Shown one piece after another: positions 6,596 through 15,897 of a DNA stretch of 64,000 nt (position 1 is its first letter; each line of letters starts with the position of its first letter). This stretch comes from Hymenobacter lucidus (lineage in GTDB: Bacteria; Bacteroidota; Bacteroidia; Cytophagales; Hymenobacteraceae): assembly GCF_020447265.1 (NCBI RefSeq), contig NZ_JAJADR010000002.1, positions 868,001 through 932,000 of the forward strand, written 5' to 3'. Position numbers and translations under genes: made by a program. The notes below the pieces were generated by a model that made no database searches, was not told where the DNA came from, and worked only from the letters and a program-made list of their open reading frames with translations.

Positions 6596-9328
6596 CTAAT
6601 CTAGCTTTGTCAGGCGCAGATAGTCGAGCATAGCTTGGTTTACTTCGCCGTTCATATTTTCATTGGCAGGCTCAAAATTCAGGCTGAGCAAGTGGGAGCC
6701 TTTCTCCAGCCGCACCAGCACCGGGTTGGAAAAGCCCCAGTCGGACCACTCTTCCACCCCGCGCTGGGGCAGCACAATGGTACCCAGCAGCTGCCGACCC
6801 CGGCGCAGCGTGCGAATCGCGCACTTGTTGCTGGTGTTGATGGGCCCGTTGCCGTTGGCGTAGCGAAAATCAATGGTGTAGAGGCCGGCGGCGGGCACGG
6901 TTACCGGGATGGTTACGGCGGTGTTTTTCGTTTTGCTGATTTCCAGAAAACCCTGTCCCGTGAAGCCTTTGTAGGGTTTCGATGATTTGGCGGCTCCCAC
7001 CCCCAGGTCGTAAATACGGTAGTGCTTTTGCGCCTCCTGCGCCAGCGGCTCACTGGCAAACGACTCGTAATTCTGCGCATCGATGACGCATATTTGATAC
7101 TCTGTGTAGCTCTCAGTAGACGGCACCGAATAAGTTGTTTCGGTGGTGCGGGCCGCAAACTGGCCGTTGCGCAGCACCTGGTAGGCTTTGGCTCCCTCCA
7201 CCGGCGGCCACGTTAGCTGCCCGGCCGCGTAGCGCACGGCGGGCGTCATGGGGGCTACGTGGTGGGCTACTTTAGTGGTCTTATAGCTGGACTCGGGGGC
7301 ACTGTTGACCAGTTTGATGCGCACGGTATGCCGGCCGGTGAGGGTGCCGGGCACGGCGGCATCAGGCAGCGGCTGGCCGTCGAGCGTAATGGTATCGATG
7401 CGGTTGCCGTAGCCAGTCATTTCAACATCAAGCACGGCTTGGCGGTAGCGGAAGCCGGTGAGCTTGCGCGGGCCCTGCAGCGCCTGGGGCACGAAGGGCC
7501 GGAATACGAGCCAGTCAGGCTGAAAATTCATGCCAAACAGGCCTTTGTACACCAACCCCAGGCTGCCGGAAAGGCTCCAGAGCATATTGCTGCTATTCAC
7601 CTGCGTGCCGGCAAAGTCGCCATTGCTGGCCACGAAGTTTTCCTTGTTGGTGAGAAACAGCGCGGCGGGACGAGCCACGGCGGCTATGCTTTCCATAAAG
7701 GCCGCTTCGTTGCCGACCTGCGCGGCGGCCAGCCCCCAGTAGCTCTGCACGAAGGGCCACACCGCGTTATTGTGGTAGGGCGGAATATCGGCAATCTGGG
7801 GGTAGATGCAGGGAATGCCGTAATCCATGACCGGCGTGCTGGCCACTACCGTTTTGGCCCGGGCCTCGTCGGCCACGCCAAACAAAACGGCCAGCGCTTC
7901 TCCCAACGCTTCTGCTTTGGGGGAAATCTGCTGGAAAGTGCGGCCGTAGCGGTACTGCCCGTAGTAGCCCTTGCCCTCCAGCCACAAATGCTCATTGATG
8001 CCGGATTTGATGCGCTGGGCCCGTTCCCGCGCCAAGCGGGCCACGTCGATTTGTACCAGCTTCTCGGCCATGAGGGCCAGCACCTGGTTGCCCTGGTAAT
8101 GCGCCGCGTTGGTGCCCAGGCTTTCCGACTGGTAGATATCCACCGGCTGCATCCACTTGGGGTAGGTTTGCTCGCGCCAGTCCAGAAACGACGACTCGCC
8201 GCGCACCAGGCCGGTAGCGGGGTTGTAGGCATTGGGCACATCGTCCTCGATGGAGGCTTTGATGATGGGGTACACCGTGCGCAGCCAGGCATCGTCGCCG
8301 GTGGCCTGGTAGATTTCCCAGGCGGCCACGGCCCAGATAATTCGGTCGGTGGAGCACGGGTAGGCGCCGCCGGTGCCGGTATCCTGAATGATGCGGCCCT
8401 GGGGCGTGACTTTGCGCAGCAGGCTGGTTTTGGCTACTTCGGGCTGTAGCAGCGCTTGGCTGAGAATGATGGAGTAGCTGATGTCGCGGGTCCAGACGCC
8501 GGCCCACTCCTGGCCGGTGCTGAAGGTGCCGTCGGGCTCCACGGCGCGCTTGGCTTCTTCCAGGGCCAGGTTATACAGCGCGTCGAGCAGCGGATACTCG
8601 GACGTATACTGCGGCAAGGCCGACGTGTCGAGGGTTTTCTGCCACTGCGCGGCCGTGGTTTTCTGGTCGGAATGCGCGTTGAGCACCACAGTGGTTTCGT
8701 AGATGCCGTTGCCGTCGGGGTCCAGCAGCTCCAGCCCCGACTTGTTGATCAGGTTGTCGAAATCCCAGCTCAGCGGCGCGGTGTTGCCCGCTACGAATAC
8801 GTGCTTCAGGTCCTGCTTATACAGTTTCTGCCCGTTGTAGAGCTGGTAAAAGCCCTGCTGCTCAAACGCGGCCAGCACCGGGCGCAGATCCAGCCGGATT
8901 TTCAGCGGCGTGTTCGGGGCCAGGTACGTGTTGGCCGGCACGGGCGTTTTGTCTACGGACTGCTGGCCAAAAGCAATGACGGGCGTTTCCAGCGGCTGCT
9001 TGGCCCGGGGAACCGCCACGAAGCTATGGTCCTGGCCCGGCGGCATTTCGTTGTCTTTGCCATTGAGGCTGAACTTAAACGTTACCTGCGGACTCTGAAA
9101 CGCATTGGCCGGGCTCTGGTAGTTCGACCGCAGAGTAGTGCGCGACTCGGCCCGGGCCACATTGCGGCCCTGCACCAGACTGTCGCGGTACAGGGTATAA
9201 GCCGCCGACTGCCATACCGGTGCCGCGGCCGAAGTGGCGGCAGGTTGAGTACTATTCTTTTGCACCTGACAAGATCCTAAAGCGAGAAGAGAAAGGAGTA
9301 AGCGGGTGGGAAAAGGGGCAGATTTCAT
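6596..9328 (-). CDS. Six-hairpin glycosidase-like lipoprotein with C-terminal carbohydrate-binding domain
   Basis: A 910-residue secreted protein. The N-terminus has a lipoprotein signal (LLLSLLALGSC). A beta-rich domain follows to about 260, then an (alpha/alpha)6 catalytic-type domain at about 270-650 with EWAGVWTRDISYSI, GTGGAYPCSTDRIIWAVAAW and HNNAVWPFVQSYWG. These conserved acidic and aromatic blocks are typical of GH63/GH78-like amylolytic and trehalase-type barrels. A fibronectin-like linker (YQVLRNGQFAARTTETTY) and a C-terminal CBM6/35-like beta-sandwich (last about 130 residues) complete it. The substrate cannot be read from sequence. The frame runs 18 codons further upstream, but the signal peptide fixes 9328. 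It is a single gene between two inverted-repeat elements. Confidence 0.8.
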   Translation of the reverse strand: MKSAPFPTRLLLSLLALGSCQVQKNSTQPAATSAAAPVWQSAAYTLYRDSLVQGRNVARAESRTTLRSNYQSPANAFQSPQVTFKFSLNGKDNEMPPGQDHSFVAVPRAKQPLETPVIAFGQQSVDKTPVPANTYLAPNTPLKIRLDLRPVLAAFEQQGFYQLYNGQKLYKQDLKHVFVAGNTAPLSWDFDNLINKSGLELLDPDGNGIYETTVVLNAHSDQKTTAAQWQKTLDTSALPQYTSEYPLLDALYNLALEEAKRAVEPDGTFSTGQEWAGVWTRDISYSIILSQALLQPEVAKTSLLRKVTPQGRIIQDTGTGGAYPCSTDRIIWAVAAWEIYQATGDDAWLRTVYPIIKASIEDDVPNAYNPATGLVRGESSFLDWREQTYPKWMQPVDIYQSESLGTNAAHYQGNQVLALMAEKLVQIDVARLARERAQRIKSGINEHLWLEGKGYYGQYRYGRTFQQISPKAEALGEALAVLFGVADEARAKTVVASTPVMDYGIPCIYPQIADIPPYHNNAVWPFVQSYWGLAAAQVGNEAAFMESIAAVARPAALFLTNKENFVASNGDFAGTQVNSSNMLWSLSGSLGLVYKGLFGMNFQPDWLVFRPFVPQALQGPRKLTGFRYRQAVLDVEMTGYGNRIDTITLDGQPLPDAAVPGTLTGRHTVRIKLVNSAPESSYKTTKVAHHVAPMTPAVRYAAGQLTWPPVEGAKAYQVLRNGQFAARTTETTYSVPSTESYTEYQICVIDAQNYESFASEPLAQEAQKHYRIYDLGVGAAKSSKPYKGFTGQGFLEISKTKNTAVTIPVTVPAAGLYTIDFRYANGNGPINTSNKCAIRTLRRGRQLLGTIVLPQRGVEEWSDWGFSNPVLVRLEKGSHLLSLNFEPANENMNGEVNQAMLDYLRLTKLD

Positions 9329-9373
9329 ACGTGGGCGGAATGGGCGGGATTGGGCGCAAGCTAACCGCAACAA

Positions 9374-9476
9374 GAACGTCATTCCGAGCTTGCCGAGGAA
9401 TCCTGCATGCTGAGACGTTGGATTAGTAACTCAACGACGCCACGCGAGAATCCTCGGCAAGCTCGGAATGACGTTC
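9374..9476. repeat. GTCATTCCGAGC inverted-repeat element, copy 1
   Basis: Two 29-base arms (9374-9402 and 9448-9476), with outer ends GAACGTCATTCCGAGC and GCTCGGAATGACGTTC, are complementary with one mismatch and lie 45 bases apart. Related copies occur at 40431 and 48649. Here it lies between the start of the glycosidase and the end of the M28 gene, and may act as the M28 terminator. Confidence 0.85.
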
Positions 9477-9509
9477 GGCCAATGGCAATGAAGTGCCCGT
9501 CGGCAACTG

Positions 9510-11063
9510 CTACTGCGGCTTGGCGGCGGGCAGGGGCTTGCGGGGCAGTTTCTGGTCGCGCATGGCCGCGTTGTACACGAAGGCGGCTACTACTACGGCG
9601 GCCTGTTTCAGGTCGTTGGCGGGCAGCCGCTCGTAGGTATCCATGTTGGTGTGGTGGGTGCGGGTGCTGTAGTCGAGCGGGTCCTGAATGAACTGGAAGC
9701 CGGGCAAGCCCACCGCGTCGAACGAGAGGTGGTCGGTGCCGCCGGTGTTGCGCAACGTAACGGTGGTAGCGCCCAGGTCGGCAAAGGGCTTCAGCCAGTC
9801 TGTGAAGATGGGCACGGCGGCCTCGTTGCCCTGGGCGTAGATGCCCCGGATTTTACCCGCGCCGTTGTCGAGGTTGAAGTAGGCGGCCACTTTGGCGTGG
9901 TCGGGCAGCATTTTCATGGTGGCCGGGTCGCCGAAGTGGTTTTTCACGTAATTTTTCGAGCCGTGCAGGCCCTGCTCCTCCTCACCCCACAGCGCAATGC
10001 GGATGGTGCGGCGGGGCTGCACGCCGGCCACCTTCAGTATCCGGACGGCTTCCATCATCACGGCGCAGCCGGCCGCGTTGTCGGTGGCCCCGGTGGCGGC
10101 GTGCCACGAGTCGAGGTGGCCGCCGAGCATCACTATCTCACTTTTCAGCTTCCGGTCAGTGCCCGGTATTTCGGCCACTACGTTGTAGCCCTTCAGGTCC
10201 TGGGTCTGGAAGCGGGTGCGGGTTTCAAGCTCAATTTCCACCGGAACGCCGGCTTCCGCGAGGCGCGTTAGGCGCAGCAAATCTTCGGGGGCCATTTCCA
10301 TTTCCGGCAGCACGGGCTTGGCGTCGGGGGCGTAGGGTGCGCCGTTGCTGGTAAAGAACGTACCATCGGAGCCGGCCCGGGAGCTGAGCACGGCTACGGC
10401 CCCTTCGCTGAGGTAGAAATCAGCCATTTTAGCCCGTAGCACCGCTTGGGCACGCCGGGCCGCCAGCCGCTCGGCATCGGCCGGCGCGGCAGCAGCAGCG
10501 GCTGGGGCTTCGGCCAACTTCTTCAACTCATCATCGGTGTAGCGCCGGGCGTCGGGCTCGAAGGTAAGCTTGGGCGGCATGGCCACTTCCGTCAGCACGA
10601 TTTTGTCGCGCAGCTTCCCCTGGTACTGGGCCAGGTCAGCTTCCACGGCGGCTTTCACCACCACTACCGACTTCTTCACGCTGCCATTGGTGGAGGGTGT
10701 CCAGGCTTTGGGAGCCCCGAGCAGGGCGTGGTAGTACGGCGCCGTCATGGCCACGTACGACTTCTCGATGTCCCAGCCGCGGCCAAACGTACCCCAGGGC
10801 TCAATGCTGGCATTCTGCAGGCCCCAGGCGGCAAGCTGCTGGCGCGTCCACTCGTTGGCGCGCTGCAGGCCAGCCGAGCCCGCCAGGCGCGGACCGCTCA
10901 CGTCGGTCAGGTAAAAGGCCGTTTCCATCACCTTCGAGCGGTTTAGGCCCTCGTCCCGGATTTTGTCGAGCATGGCTTGGTCGAGCTTTTCGGCTTGTTG
11001 GGCCCGGCCCGGGAGCGGGAGCAGCGTGGCCACGGCCAGGGCAAGCAGCAGTACATTGTTCAT
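9510..11063 (-). CDS. Secreted M28 family zinc peptidase with inserted PA-type domain
   Basis: A 517-residue exopeptidase of the carboxypeptidase Q/aminopeptidase type, exported by the signal MNNVLLLALAVATLLPLPGRAQ. Zinc ligands and catalytic residues can be read: H316 and D318 (GGHLDSWH), D328 (ATDNAAG), E361/E362 (LWGEEEQG), a likely D399 (FNLDNGAG) and H470 or H471 (RTHHTN). Residues about 130-280 are the protease-associated insertion. Length fits the family. The start at 11063 is chosen for the signal peptide, since the frame extends 24 codons upstream without one. A TACCTCTG motif just upstream of the start (minus strand) resembles a -7 box. It probably trims peptides in the periplasm for uptake. 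Confidence 0.92.
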   Translation of the reverse strand: MNNVLLLALAVATLLPLPGRAQQAEKLDQAMLDKIRDEGLNRSKVMETAFYLTDVSGPRLAGSAGLQRANEWTRQQLAAWGLQNASIEPWGTFGRGWDIEKSYVAMTAPYYHALLGAPKAWTPSTNGSVKKSVVVVKAAVEADLAQYQGKLRDKIVLTEVAMPPKLTFEPDARRYTDDELKKLAEAPAAAAAAPADAERLAARRAQAVLRAKMADFYLSEGAVAVLSSRAGSDGTFFTSNGAPYAPDAKPVLPEMEMAPEDLLRLTRLAEAGVPVEIELETRTRFQTQDLKGYNVVAEIPGTDRKLKSEIVMLGGHLDSWHAATGATDNAAGCAVMMEAVRILKVAGVQPRRTIRIALWGEEEQGLHGSKNYVKNHFGDPATMKMLPDHAKVAAYFNLDNGAGKIRGIYAQGNEAAVPIFTDWLKPFADLGATTVTLRNTGGTDHLSFDAVGLPGFQFIQDPLDYSTRTHHTNMDTYERLPANDLKQAAVVVAAFVYNAAMRDQKLPRKPLPAAKPQ

Positions 11064-11177
11064 AGCAGACAGTGCAGAGGTAGAAGCGTAAAGGCACGGA
11101 AGTCGGCGGGCCGTTGCAGCCTGTTGCCGGGGCACCTAGCCCGGTAAACAAGGTAGCGGGCAGGTAATCAGAAAGCA

Positions 11178-11208
11178 ATTTGCCCCGGCAGGTTGGCTGT
11201 CGGGGCAA
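11178..11208 (-). terminator. Terminator of the response-regulator gene
   Basis: TTGCCCCG and CGGGGCAA form an 8-bp stem with a 13-base loop, 33 bases past the stop of the minus-strand gene at 11241. Confidence 0.65.
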
Positions 11209-11240
11209 TGAAAGGCAGTGGTGCGGCCGCAGGTGGCAAC

Positions 11241-11657
11241 TTATTCGGCCGTGGTGGTACCGAAGTGCTCCTGTAGAATATTGGTTACTTTTTCCTTGGT
11301 CAGCGGCTTGTTCAAAAAGCCGGCAATGTTCAGCGTTTCCACGCGCTGCACGTCGCGCGGGTGCAGCGAGGTGGTGAGCATGATAATAACACTGGGCTGC
11401 GGGCAGGCAACGGCCAACTGCTCGTAGGCGCTCAGGAAGTCGAAGCCGTTCATCACGGGCATGTTCACGTCCAGTAGAATCAGGGCCGGGCAGCCCGTCG
11501 CCGATTCGCTGTTTTCCTGAATCAGGGCAATGGCTTCCTTCCCGTTCAGGGCAACCAGCAGCTTTTCCGTCAGGGCCATTTCATCGAGCAGGCGCTGGTT
11601 CAGAAAATTGGTAATTGGGTCGTCGTCAACTAACAGGATGGAGGAGAGTTTTGGCAT
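11241..11657 (-). CDS. Single-domain response regulator (CheY-like)
   Basis: A 138-residue receiver domain and nothing else. The acidic pocket is LLVDDD at about 8-13, the phospho-acceptor is Asp63 in LILLDVNMPVMNG, the switch Thr is in IMLTTS, and the conserved Lys is in FLNKPLT at about 117. With no output domain it should act by protein contact or as a phosphorelay intermediate. No kinase lies nearby, so its partner is coded elsewhere. It lies between the M28 gene and the molybdenum hydroxylase gene, all on the minus strand with gaps over 90 bp, so it is probably a separate transcript with its own terminator. Confidence 0.9.
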   Translation of the reverse strand: MPKLSSILLVDDDPITNFLNQRLLDEMALTEKLLVALNGKEAIALIQENSESATGCPALILLDVNMPVMNGFDFLSAYEQLAVACPQPSVIIMLTTSLHPRDVQRVETLNIAGFLNKPLTKEKVTNILQEHFGTTTAE

Positions 11658-11751
11658 GCGTAAGGGAAGCTAAAGGCAGTGAGTGCTGCCTTCACGTTCG
11701 GTTAATCTCCGTGCATACGCAACAGCGACGTTTGCGTTGGGAAATACCAGA

Positions 11752-13986
11752 TCAGGCCGGTGTACTCAGCAGCTTATCGGGCGTGATGGGCAACTCCCGG
11801 ATGCGCTTGCCGGTGGCGTGGTACACAGCGTTGGCCACGGCCGCCGTGAGGCCAATCAGACCAATTTCGCCCATGCCCTTAGCACCTATCGGGTCGAGGC
11901 GCAGGTCGGGCTCGTCGATGAACAGCACGTCGATATCGGGCACGTCGGCATTCACCGGCAAATGGTACTCGGCCAGTTGCGGATTGAGGTAGCGGCCGTA
12001 GCGGTGGTCCATGCGGGCTTGCTCCAGCAGGGCCATGCCGATGCCCCACACCACCGAGCCGTAAACCTGGCTGCGGGCCGTTTTGGCATTCAGCACCCGG
12101 CCCACATCCAGCGCCGACACCACCCGGCTCACTCGCACCGTGCCCGTGGGCTCGTGCACCCGCACTTCCACAAAATTAGCGCAGAACGACTTACCGGAAG
12201 ACTTTTTCTGCTCCTCACCCGGCTCCACTTCCCGCGTCAGATCCAGGCCCATCAGGTTGTGACGGCGCAGAATCTCGGGGTAGGCAAGCTGCCGGTCCGG
12301 GTGGCGGACCAGCCGCACCGTGCCGTTTTCGACTGTTACTTCCGCAGGTTTCAGCCGCAGCTTCTGCCATTCGGGCGTGCTGCGGGCTAGGCTCAGAAGC
12401 TGCTCTTTGAGGGCCGTGCAGGCCGCGTGCACGGCCGTGCCCACCGAGGCCGCCGTGTGCGAGCCAAACTGCCCCGGCGCGGGCGGCAGGTCCGAGCTGC
12501 CCAACTCGAAGCGGATATTCTCGACCGGCACCCCGCTGGCATCGGCCGCAATCTGGCTCATGATGGTGGCCGTGCCGGGGCCGGCATCGGCCGTGGCGGC
12601 CTGCACCAACAGGCGGCCATCGGCAAACAGCTGGGCCCGGGCAGCGGATTTTGCACGCTCTGCTTTGTAGATGCCCATGCTCATGCCCCAGCCCACCAGC
12701 CAGTCGCCCTGCCGGGTGGCGCGGGGCGGCATCGGCCGCTTGCTCCAGCCAAACCGCTCAGCCCCCTGCTCGTAGCACCGGCGCAGCTCGTTGCTGCTCC
12801 AGGGCTTGCCATCGGCGGGGTTCATGTCAGCAAAATTCTTGAGTCGCAGGGCCAGCGGGTCCATCTTCAGGGCGTAGGCCAGCTCATCCACCGCCGATTC
12901 GAGGGCAAACGAGCCGCTAGCCTCGCCGGGGCCGCGCGTCCAGGCGGGCGTGCTCAGGTCGAGGGGCACAAGGCGGTAGGTAGCCGTCAGGTTGGGGCAC
13001 TGGTAGGCCGTTTTGGTGGGGTCGAGGATGCGCTCCACGAATTCCTCGTGCCGGGAAGTTTGCCCGAAAGCCTCGTGCGTGATGCCCACCAACTGACCAT
13101 CGGTGGTAGCGCCCAGCCCTACTTTTTGGATAGAGTAAGGTCGGTAGCCCACCATGTTGAACATCTGGTCGCGCCGTAGTGCCACTTTTACCGGCCGGCC
13201 CACCAGCTTAGCGCCCAGAATGGCGGCTACTTCCTGGGGCCAGATGCGCGAGGAGCCGCCAAAGGCGCCGCCCACAAACGGCGAATGCACCTGCACGCTG
13301 GCCTCGGGCAGTTGAAACATGCGCATCAGGTCCTGCTGGGCCACTTTCGGGGCCTGGGTTTTATTATATACCGTTAGCTTGCCGCCCTCCCAATGCGCAA
13401 TGGCGGCGTGCGGCTCCAACGGGTTGTGCATCTGCACGGCGGTGCGGTATTCTTGCTCGATGCGCACCGGAGCTTGGCGGTAGGCATCGGGTTGGCCGCG
13501 CTGGTGGTCGGCGGCCTTCTGGGGCTTGATGGCGCGGCTGCGGTGCTGGGTCAGGTCGGTTTTGGGGCTGACGGGCTCGTACTGCACCCGCACCAGCGTG
13601 GCCGCGTGCTGGGCGCGCTCCAGCGTATCGGCAATTGCCAGAGCTACGGGCTGGTTACTGAAGTGAATCTGGTCGTCGTAGAAGATGCGGATTTCCTGGC
13701 CGGCCAGGCGCGGGTTGTTATTGGCTTTAGCATCTTGGTAGGCGGGCACACCGGGCGAGTTGCGGTAGGTAAGAACCGCCAGCACGCCGGGCGCTTTTTC
13801 GGCCGCCGTGGTATCGAGGCTTTTGATGCGGCCCCGGGCAATGGTGCTGGTAAGCAGCACTCCGTGCACCACGCCCGGCACGGCATGCTCGGCGGCGTAG
13901 CGGGCCTGGCCGGTTACTTTCAGGCGGCCATCGACGCGGCTCAGCGGCTGGCCGATGCTGGGCGGGGTAGCGGGTTGGTTTTCCAT
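11752..13986 (-). CDS. Molybdopterin-binding subunit, xanthine dehydrogenase/aldehyde oxidase family
   Basis: A 744-residue large subunit that would hold the molybdenum cofactor and carry out hydroxylation of an aldehyde or N-heterocycle. Visible family blocks are GQARYAAEHAVPG near the N-terminus, PFVGGAFGGSSRIWPQ (cofactor binding), RGPGEASGSFALESAVDELA, and the active-site glutamate motif GAKGMGEIGLIG about 40 residues from the end. The length and order match the PaoC/YagR type. Such enzymes need a 2Fe-2S subunit and an FAD subunit, usually the genes just upstream; neither is present in the window, and the upstream neighbour is divergent. The start at 13986 (MENQPATPPSIGQ) aligns with relatives. 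Confidence 0.92.
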   Translation of the reverse strand: MENQPATPPSIGQPLSRVDGRLKVTGQARYAAEHAVPGVVHGVLLTSTIARGRIKSLDTTAAEKAPGVLAVLTYRNSPGVPAYQDAKANNNPRLAGQEIRIFYDDQIHFSNQPVALAIADTLERAQHAATLVRVQYEPVSPKTDLTQHRSRAIKPQKAADHQRGQPDAYRQAPVRIEQEYRTAVQMHNPLEPHAAIAHWEGGKLTVYNKTQAPKVAQQDLMRMFQLPEASVQVHSPFVGGAFGGSSRIWPQEVAAILGAKLVGRPVKVALRRDQMFNMVGYRPYSIQKVGLGATTDGQLVGITHEAFGQTSRHEEFVERILDPTKTAYQCPNLTATYRLVPLDLSTPAWTRGPGEASGSFALESAVDELAYALKMDPLALRLKNFADMNPADGKPWSSNELRRCYEQGAERFGWSKRPMPPRATRQGDWLVGWGMSMGIYKAERAKSAARAQLFADGRLLVQAATADAGPGTATIMSQIAADASGVPVENIRFELGSSDLPPAPGQFGSHTAASVGTAVHAACTALKEQLLSLARSTPEWQKLRLKPAEVTVENGTVRLVRHPDRQLAYPEILRRHNLMGLDLTREVEPGEEQKKSSGKSFCANFVEVRVHEPTGTVRVSRVVSALDVGRVLNAKTARSQVYGSVVWGIGMALLEQARMDHRYGRYLNPQLAEYHLPVNADVPDIDVLFIDEPDLRLDPIGAKGMGEIGLIGLTAAVANAVYHATGKRIRELPITPDKLLSTPA

Positions 13987-14159
13987 AGGGCAGAGTCGGG
14001 CCGCCGGTAGCAGCGGCCAGAGTTTCTCTACGATGGAGGCTGGGCGGGTGTTAGCCACCACCTGGAATAGTACCTTACCTTAGCCGGACGTTTCCGGCCT
14101 TCCTCCGGCTTCCAAAGAGCGCCGTTTCAATCAAATTCTACCTCTCGCCTCAGGTATCT

Positions 14160-14717
14160 ATGGCCTTTCTACTCAAACTGAAGCACTGGCAGTTATTCCT
14201 GCTGACCTGGGGCGCTGGCTTCCTGATCAACCTTGTTGCCATTATCAACATCCACCTGATTATGTATGCCTTTCCGGTGATGATGCTACTGTTTTGCGTT
14301 GGCCTTTTCGGCTGGATATGGGCCATTGCCACCACGCTGTTCCGGCAACTGCCACCCGACACGAACATGAATTTGCATTTGTTCAAACTCCTGTTTAGCA
14401 TCCCCATCCTCTATATGCTGGCTATTAGCGTCTTTATGGGCGTGGCTATGGCCCATCAGCCGGTGCTGCAAGGCTCGGCAATGCTGACTGCCATGGTCTT
14501 CATCGTTCCACTACACCTGCTGTCCATGGTTTGCATTTTCTACGGGTTGCGCTTCGCTGCCAAAGTGCTTAAGTCGGTGGAGCTACAGCGCGAGGCGCAT
14601 TTTGGCGATTATATAGGCGAGTTTTTCCTGATTTGGTTTTCGGTTGTAGGCGTGTGGATACTGCAACCCCGAATCAGTGCACTGGTGCAGCAGAAGCAAG
14701 CTGGATTGATTGGATAG
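14160..14717 (+). CDS. Hypothetical four-helix membrane protein
   Basis: A 185-residue integral membrane protein with hydrophobic segments at about 11-28, 32-58, 75-95 and 103-130, and a fifth likely span near the C-terminus (FFLIWFSVVGVWIL). The loops are short, with a positively charged start (LLKLKH). I recognise no family. It is divergent from the molybdenum hydroxylase gene (173 bp between starts) and precedes the monooxygenase gene by 62 bp on the same strand. It could be inner-membrane; the function is unknown. Confidence 0.7.
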   Translation: MAFLLKLKHWQLFLLTWGAGFLINLVAIINIHLIMYAFPVMMLLFCVGLFGWIWAIATTLFRQLPPDTNMNLHLFKLLFSIPILYMLAISVFMGVAMAHQPVLQGSAMLTAMVFIVPLHLLSMVCIFYGLRFAAKVLKSVELQREAHFGDYIGEFFLIWFSVVGVWILQPRISALVQQKQAGLIG

Positions 14718-14761
14718 CGGCGGCAGGGCATGAATACAGCAGAAACGGTATATTGAGCTTC

Positions 14762-14768
14762 TACCTTG
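14762..14768 (+). promoter_or_regulatory. Possible -7 box of the monooxygenase gene
   Basis: TACCTTG lies 11 bases before the ATG at 14780. The same TACCTTG stands 4-5 bases before the starts at 23109 and 29376. Confidence 0.35.
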
Positions 14769-14779
14769 TTCCTCCCGCC

Positions 14780-15067
14780 ATGACCGTCGAATACATCCGC
14801 TACCGTATTGCCGCCGACCAGCAGCCGGCCTTCGTGCAAGCCATCCGCAGCGCCAACGAGCTGCTCTCCCAGGCTCCCGACTGCCTTACGTACCAGCTCA
14901 GCCACTGCGACGAAGACCCCGAACTGTTCATCTGGCGCATCGAGTGGACGTCGGTAGACCGCCACCTCAACGGCTTCCGCAAAAGCGCGCAGTTTGGCGC
15001 CTTCTTTCAACTGGTGCGGCCCTTTTACCAGAGCATTCAGGAAATGAACCACTACGCGGTGGTATAA
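14780..15067 (+). CDS. Antibiotic biosynthesis monooxygenase (ABM) family protein
   Basis: A 95-residue ferredoxin-like small protein. The pattern MTVEYIRYRI...AFVQAIRSANELLSQAPDCLTYQLSHC...ELFIWRIEW...HLNGFRKSAQFGAFFQLVRPF is that of the ABM superfamily, which includes quinone- and aldehyde-modifying oxygenases and heme-degrading IsdG-like enzymes. No catalytic residue is diagnostic here, so the substrate is unknown. The start at 14780 is set by the family's beta-strand 1; an upstream extension of the frame runs back into the preceding membrane gene. Confidence 0.85.
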   Translation: MTVEYIRYRIAADQQPAFVQAIRSANELLSQAPDCLTYQLSHCDEDPELFIWRIEWTSVDRHLNGFRKSAQFGAFFQLVRPFYQSIQEMNHYAVV

Positions 15068-15159
15068 GAAACAGTATTGCTTAAGCAGTATAGTATCTGT
15101 GGACCTCCTTTGCAGGTCGCTATAATCACAACATTCACAAGATTATTTTCGCAGTTGTA

Positions 15160-15807
15160 ATGAGAGAAATAAGGACAGTATTAGTCTGCGCAAGTATATA
15201 CTTTACAAGCTGCAATACTGCTGATCAAGAACTTCATTTTAAATCACCTACTCAGCTTGATTCATCCGTTCATCAAACTATTAAAACACGTTTTAAGCTT
15301 TCCAGCCTTGATCCAGCACCAAGTCATTGGGGTGGGCTAAAACCGGCGTACCCCATATCCAGTGCCTTCAGCCTTCTGTATGAAGACTGCCGTGAGCCAA
15401 AGTGGGTAAACCAAGGAATGATAACGGGGTGTAGCAAAGTGGTAATCAAAAAAGACACCTCTTATGTATTGATCGGCACTAGAGATGAATTACAACAGGT
15501 GTATGCACCTATAACTGACAAGCAGGAAGCACTTAGCTATGCCAGCATATATTTTGATTATTTCCCTATAACAACATATTCATTTTTCAAGAAGACTTAT
15601 ATCTATAAAAGAAGCACGATGATATCTAGCGCTGACAGCCTAGAAAACTACTTTATAGTGTATCTGTATGATAAAAAAGTTTTTGGGTGTGGCCCTCATC
15701 CTTACTATTCTGTAGCCATAAAGGTGTTCAGAGACGGAAGTGTACAAGAGCTACAAAAGAGCGAAGCATTCCGGAACCCAGAGGCAGATGACTTGTGTGT
15801 AGATTAG
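15160..15807 (+). CDS. Hypothetical lipoprotein, AT-rich
   Basis: A 215-residue protein with a short signal and lipobox-like TSC (Cys18 of MREIRTVLVCASIYFTSCN). The body is rich in Tyr, Phe, Lys and Ser, with four further cysteines (LYEDCREP, ITGCSK, FGCGPHP, DDLCVD) that could form disulfides after export. No family is recognised. Codon use and base composition are visibly AT-richer than in the neighbours, a sign of recent acquisition or relaxed selection. It is a single gene, 92 bp after the monooxygenase and 90 bp before the ABC transporter. Confidence 0.65.
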   Translation: MREIRTVLVCASIYFTSCNTADQELHFKSPTQLDSSVHQTIKTRFKLSSLDPAPSHWGGLKPAYPISSAFSLLYEDCREPKWVNQGMITGCSKVVIKKDTSYVLIGTRDELQQVYAPITDKQEALSYASIYFDYFPITTYSFFKKTYIYKRSTMISSADSLENYFIVYLYDKKVFGCGPHPYYSVAIKVFRDGSVQELQKSEAFRNPEADDLCVD

Positions 15808-15897
15808 AACGAGAACCGCTTGCGCGTATATAGCCTCACACAGTCCCTAGAATAACCCCACGCCCCGCTCCCGCGTCTAACCGAACACTACCACACC

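Noticed and set aside
7259..8449. A 396-codon plus-strand frame inside the glycosidase gene
   Set aside because: It is antisense to a well-supported exported glycosidase and shows the typical Gly/Ala/His-rich shadow composition with no domain.
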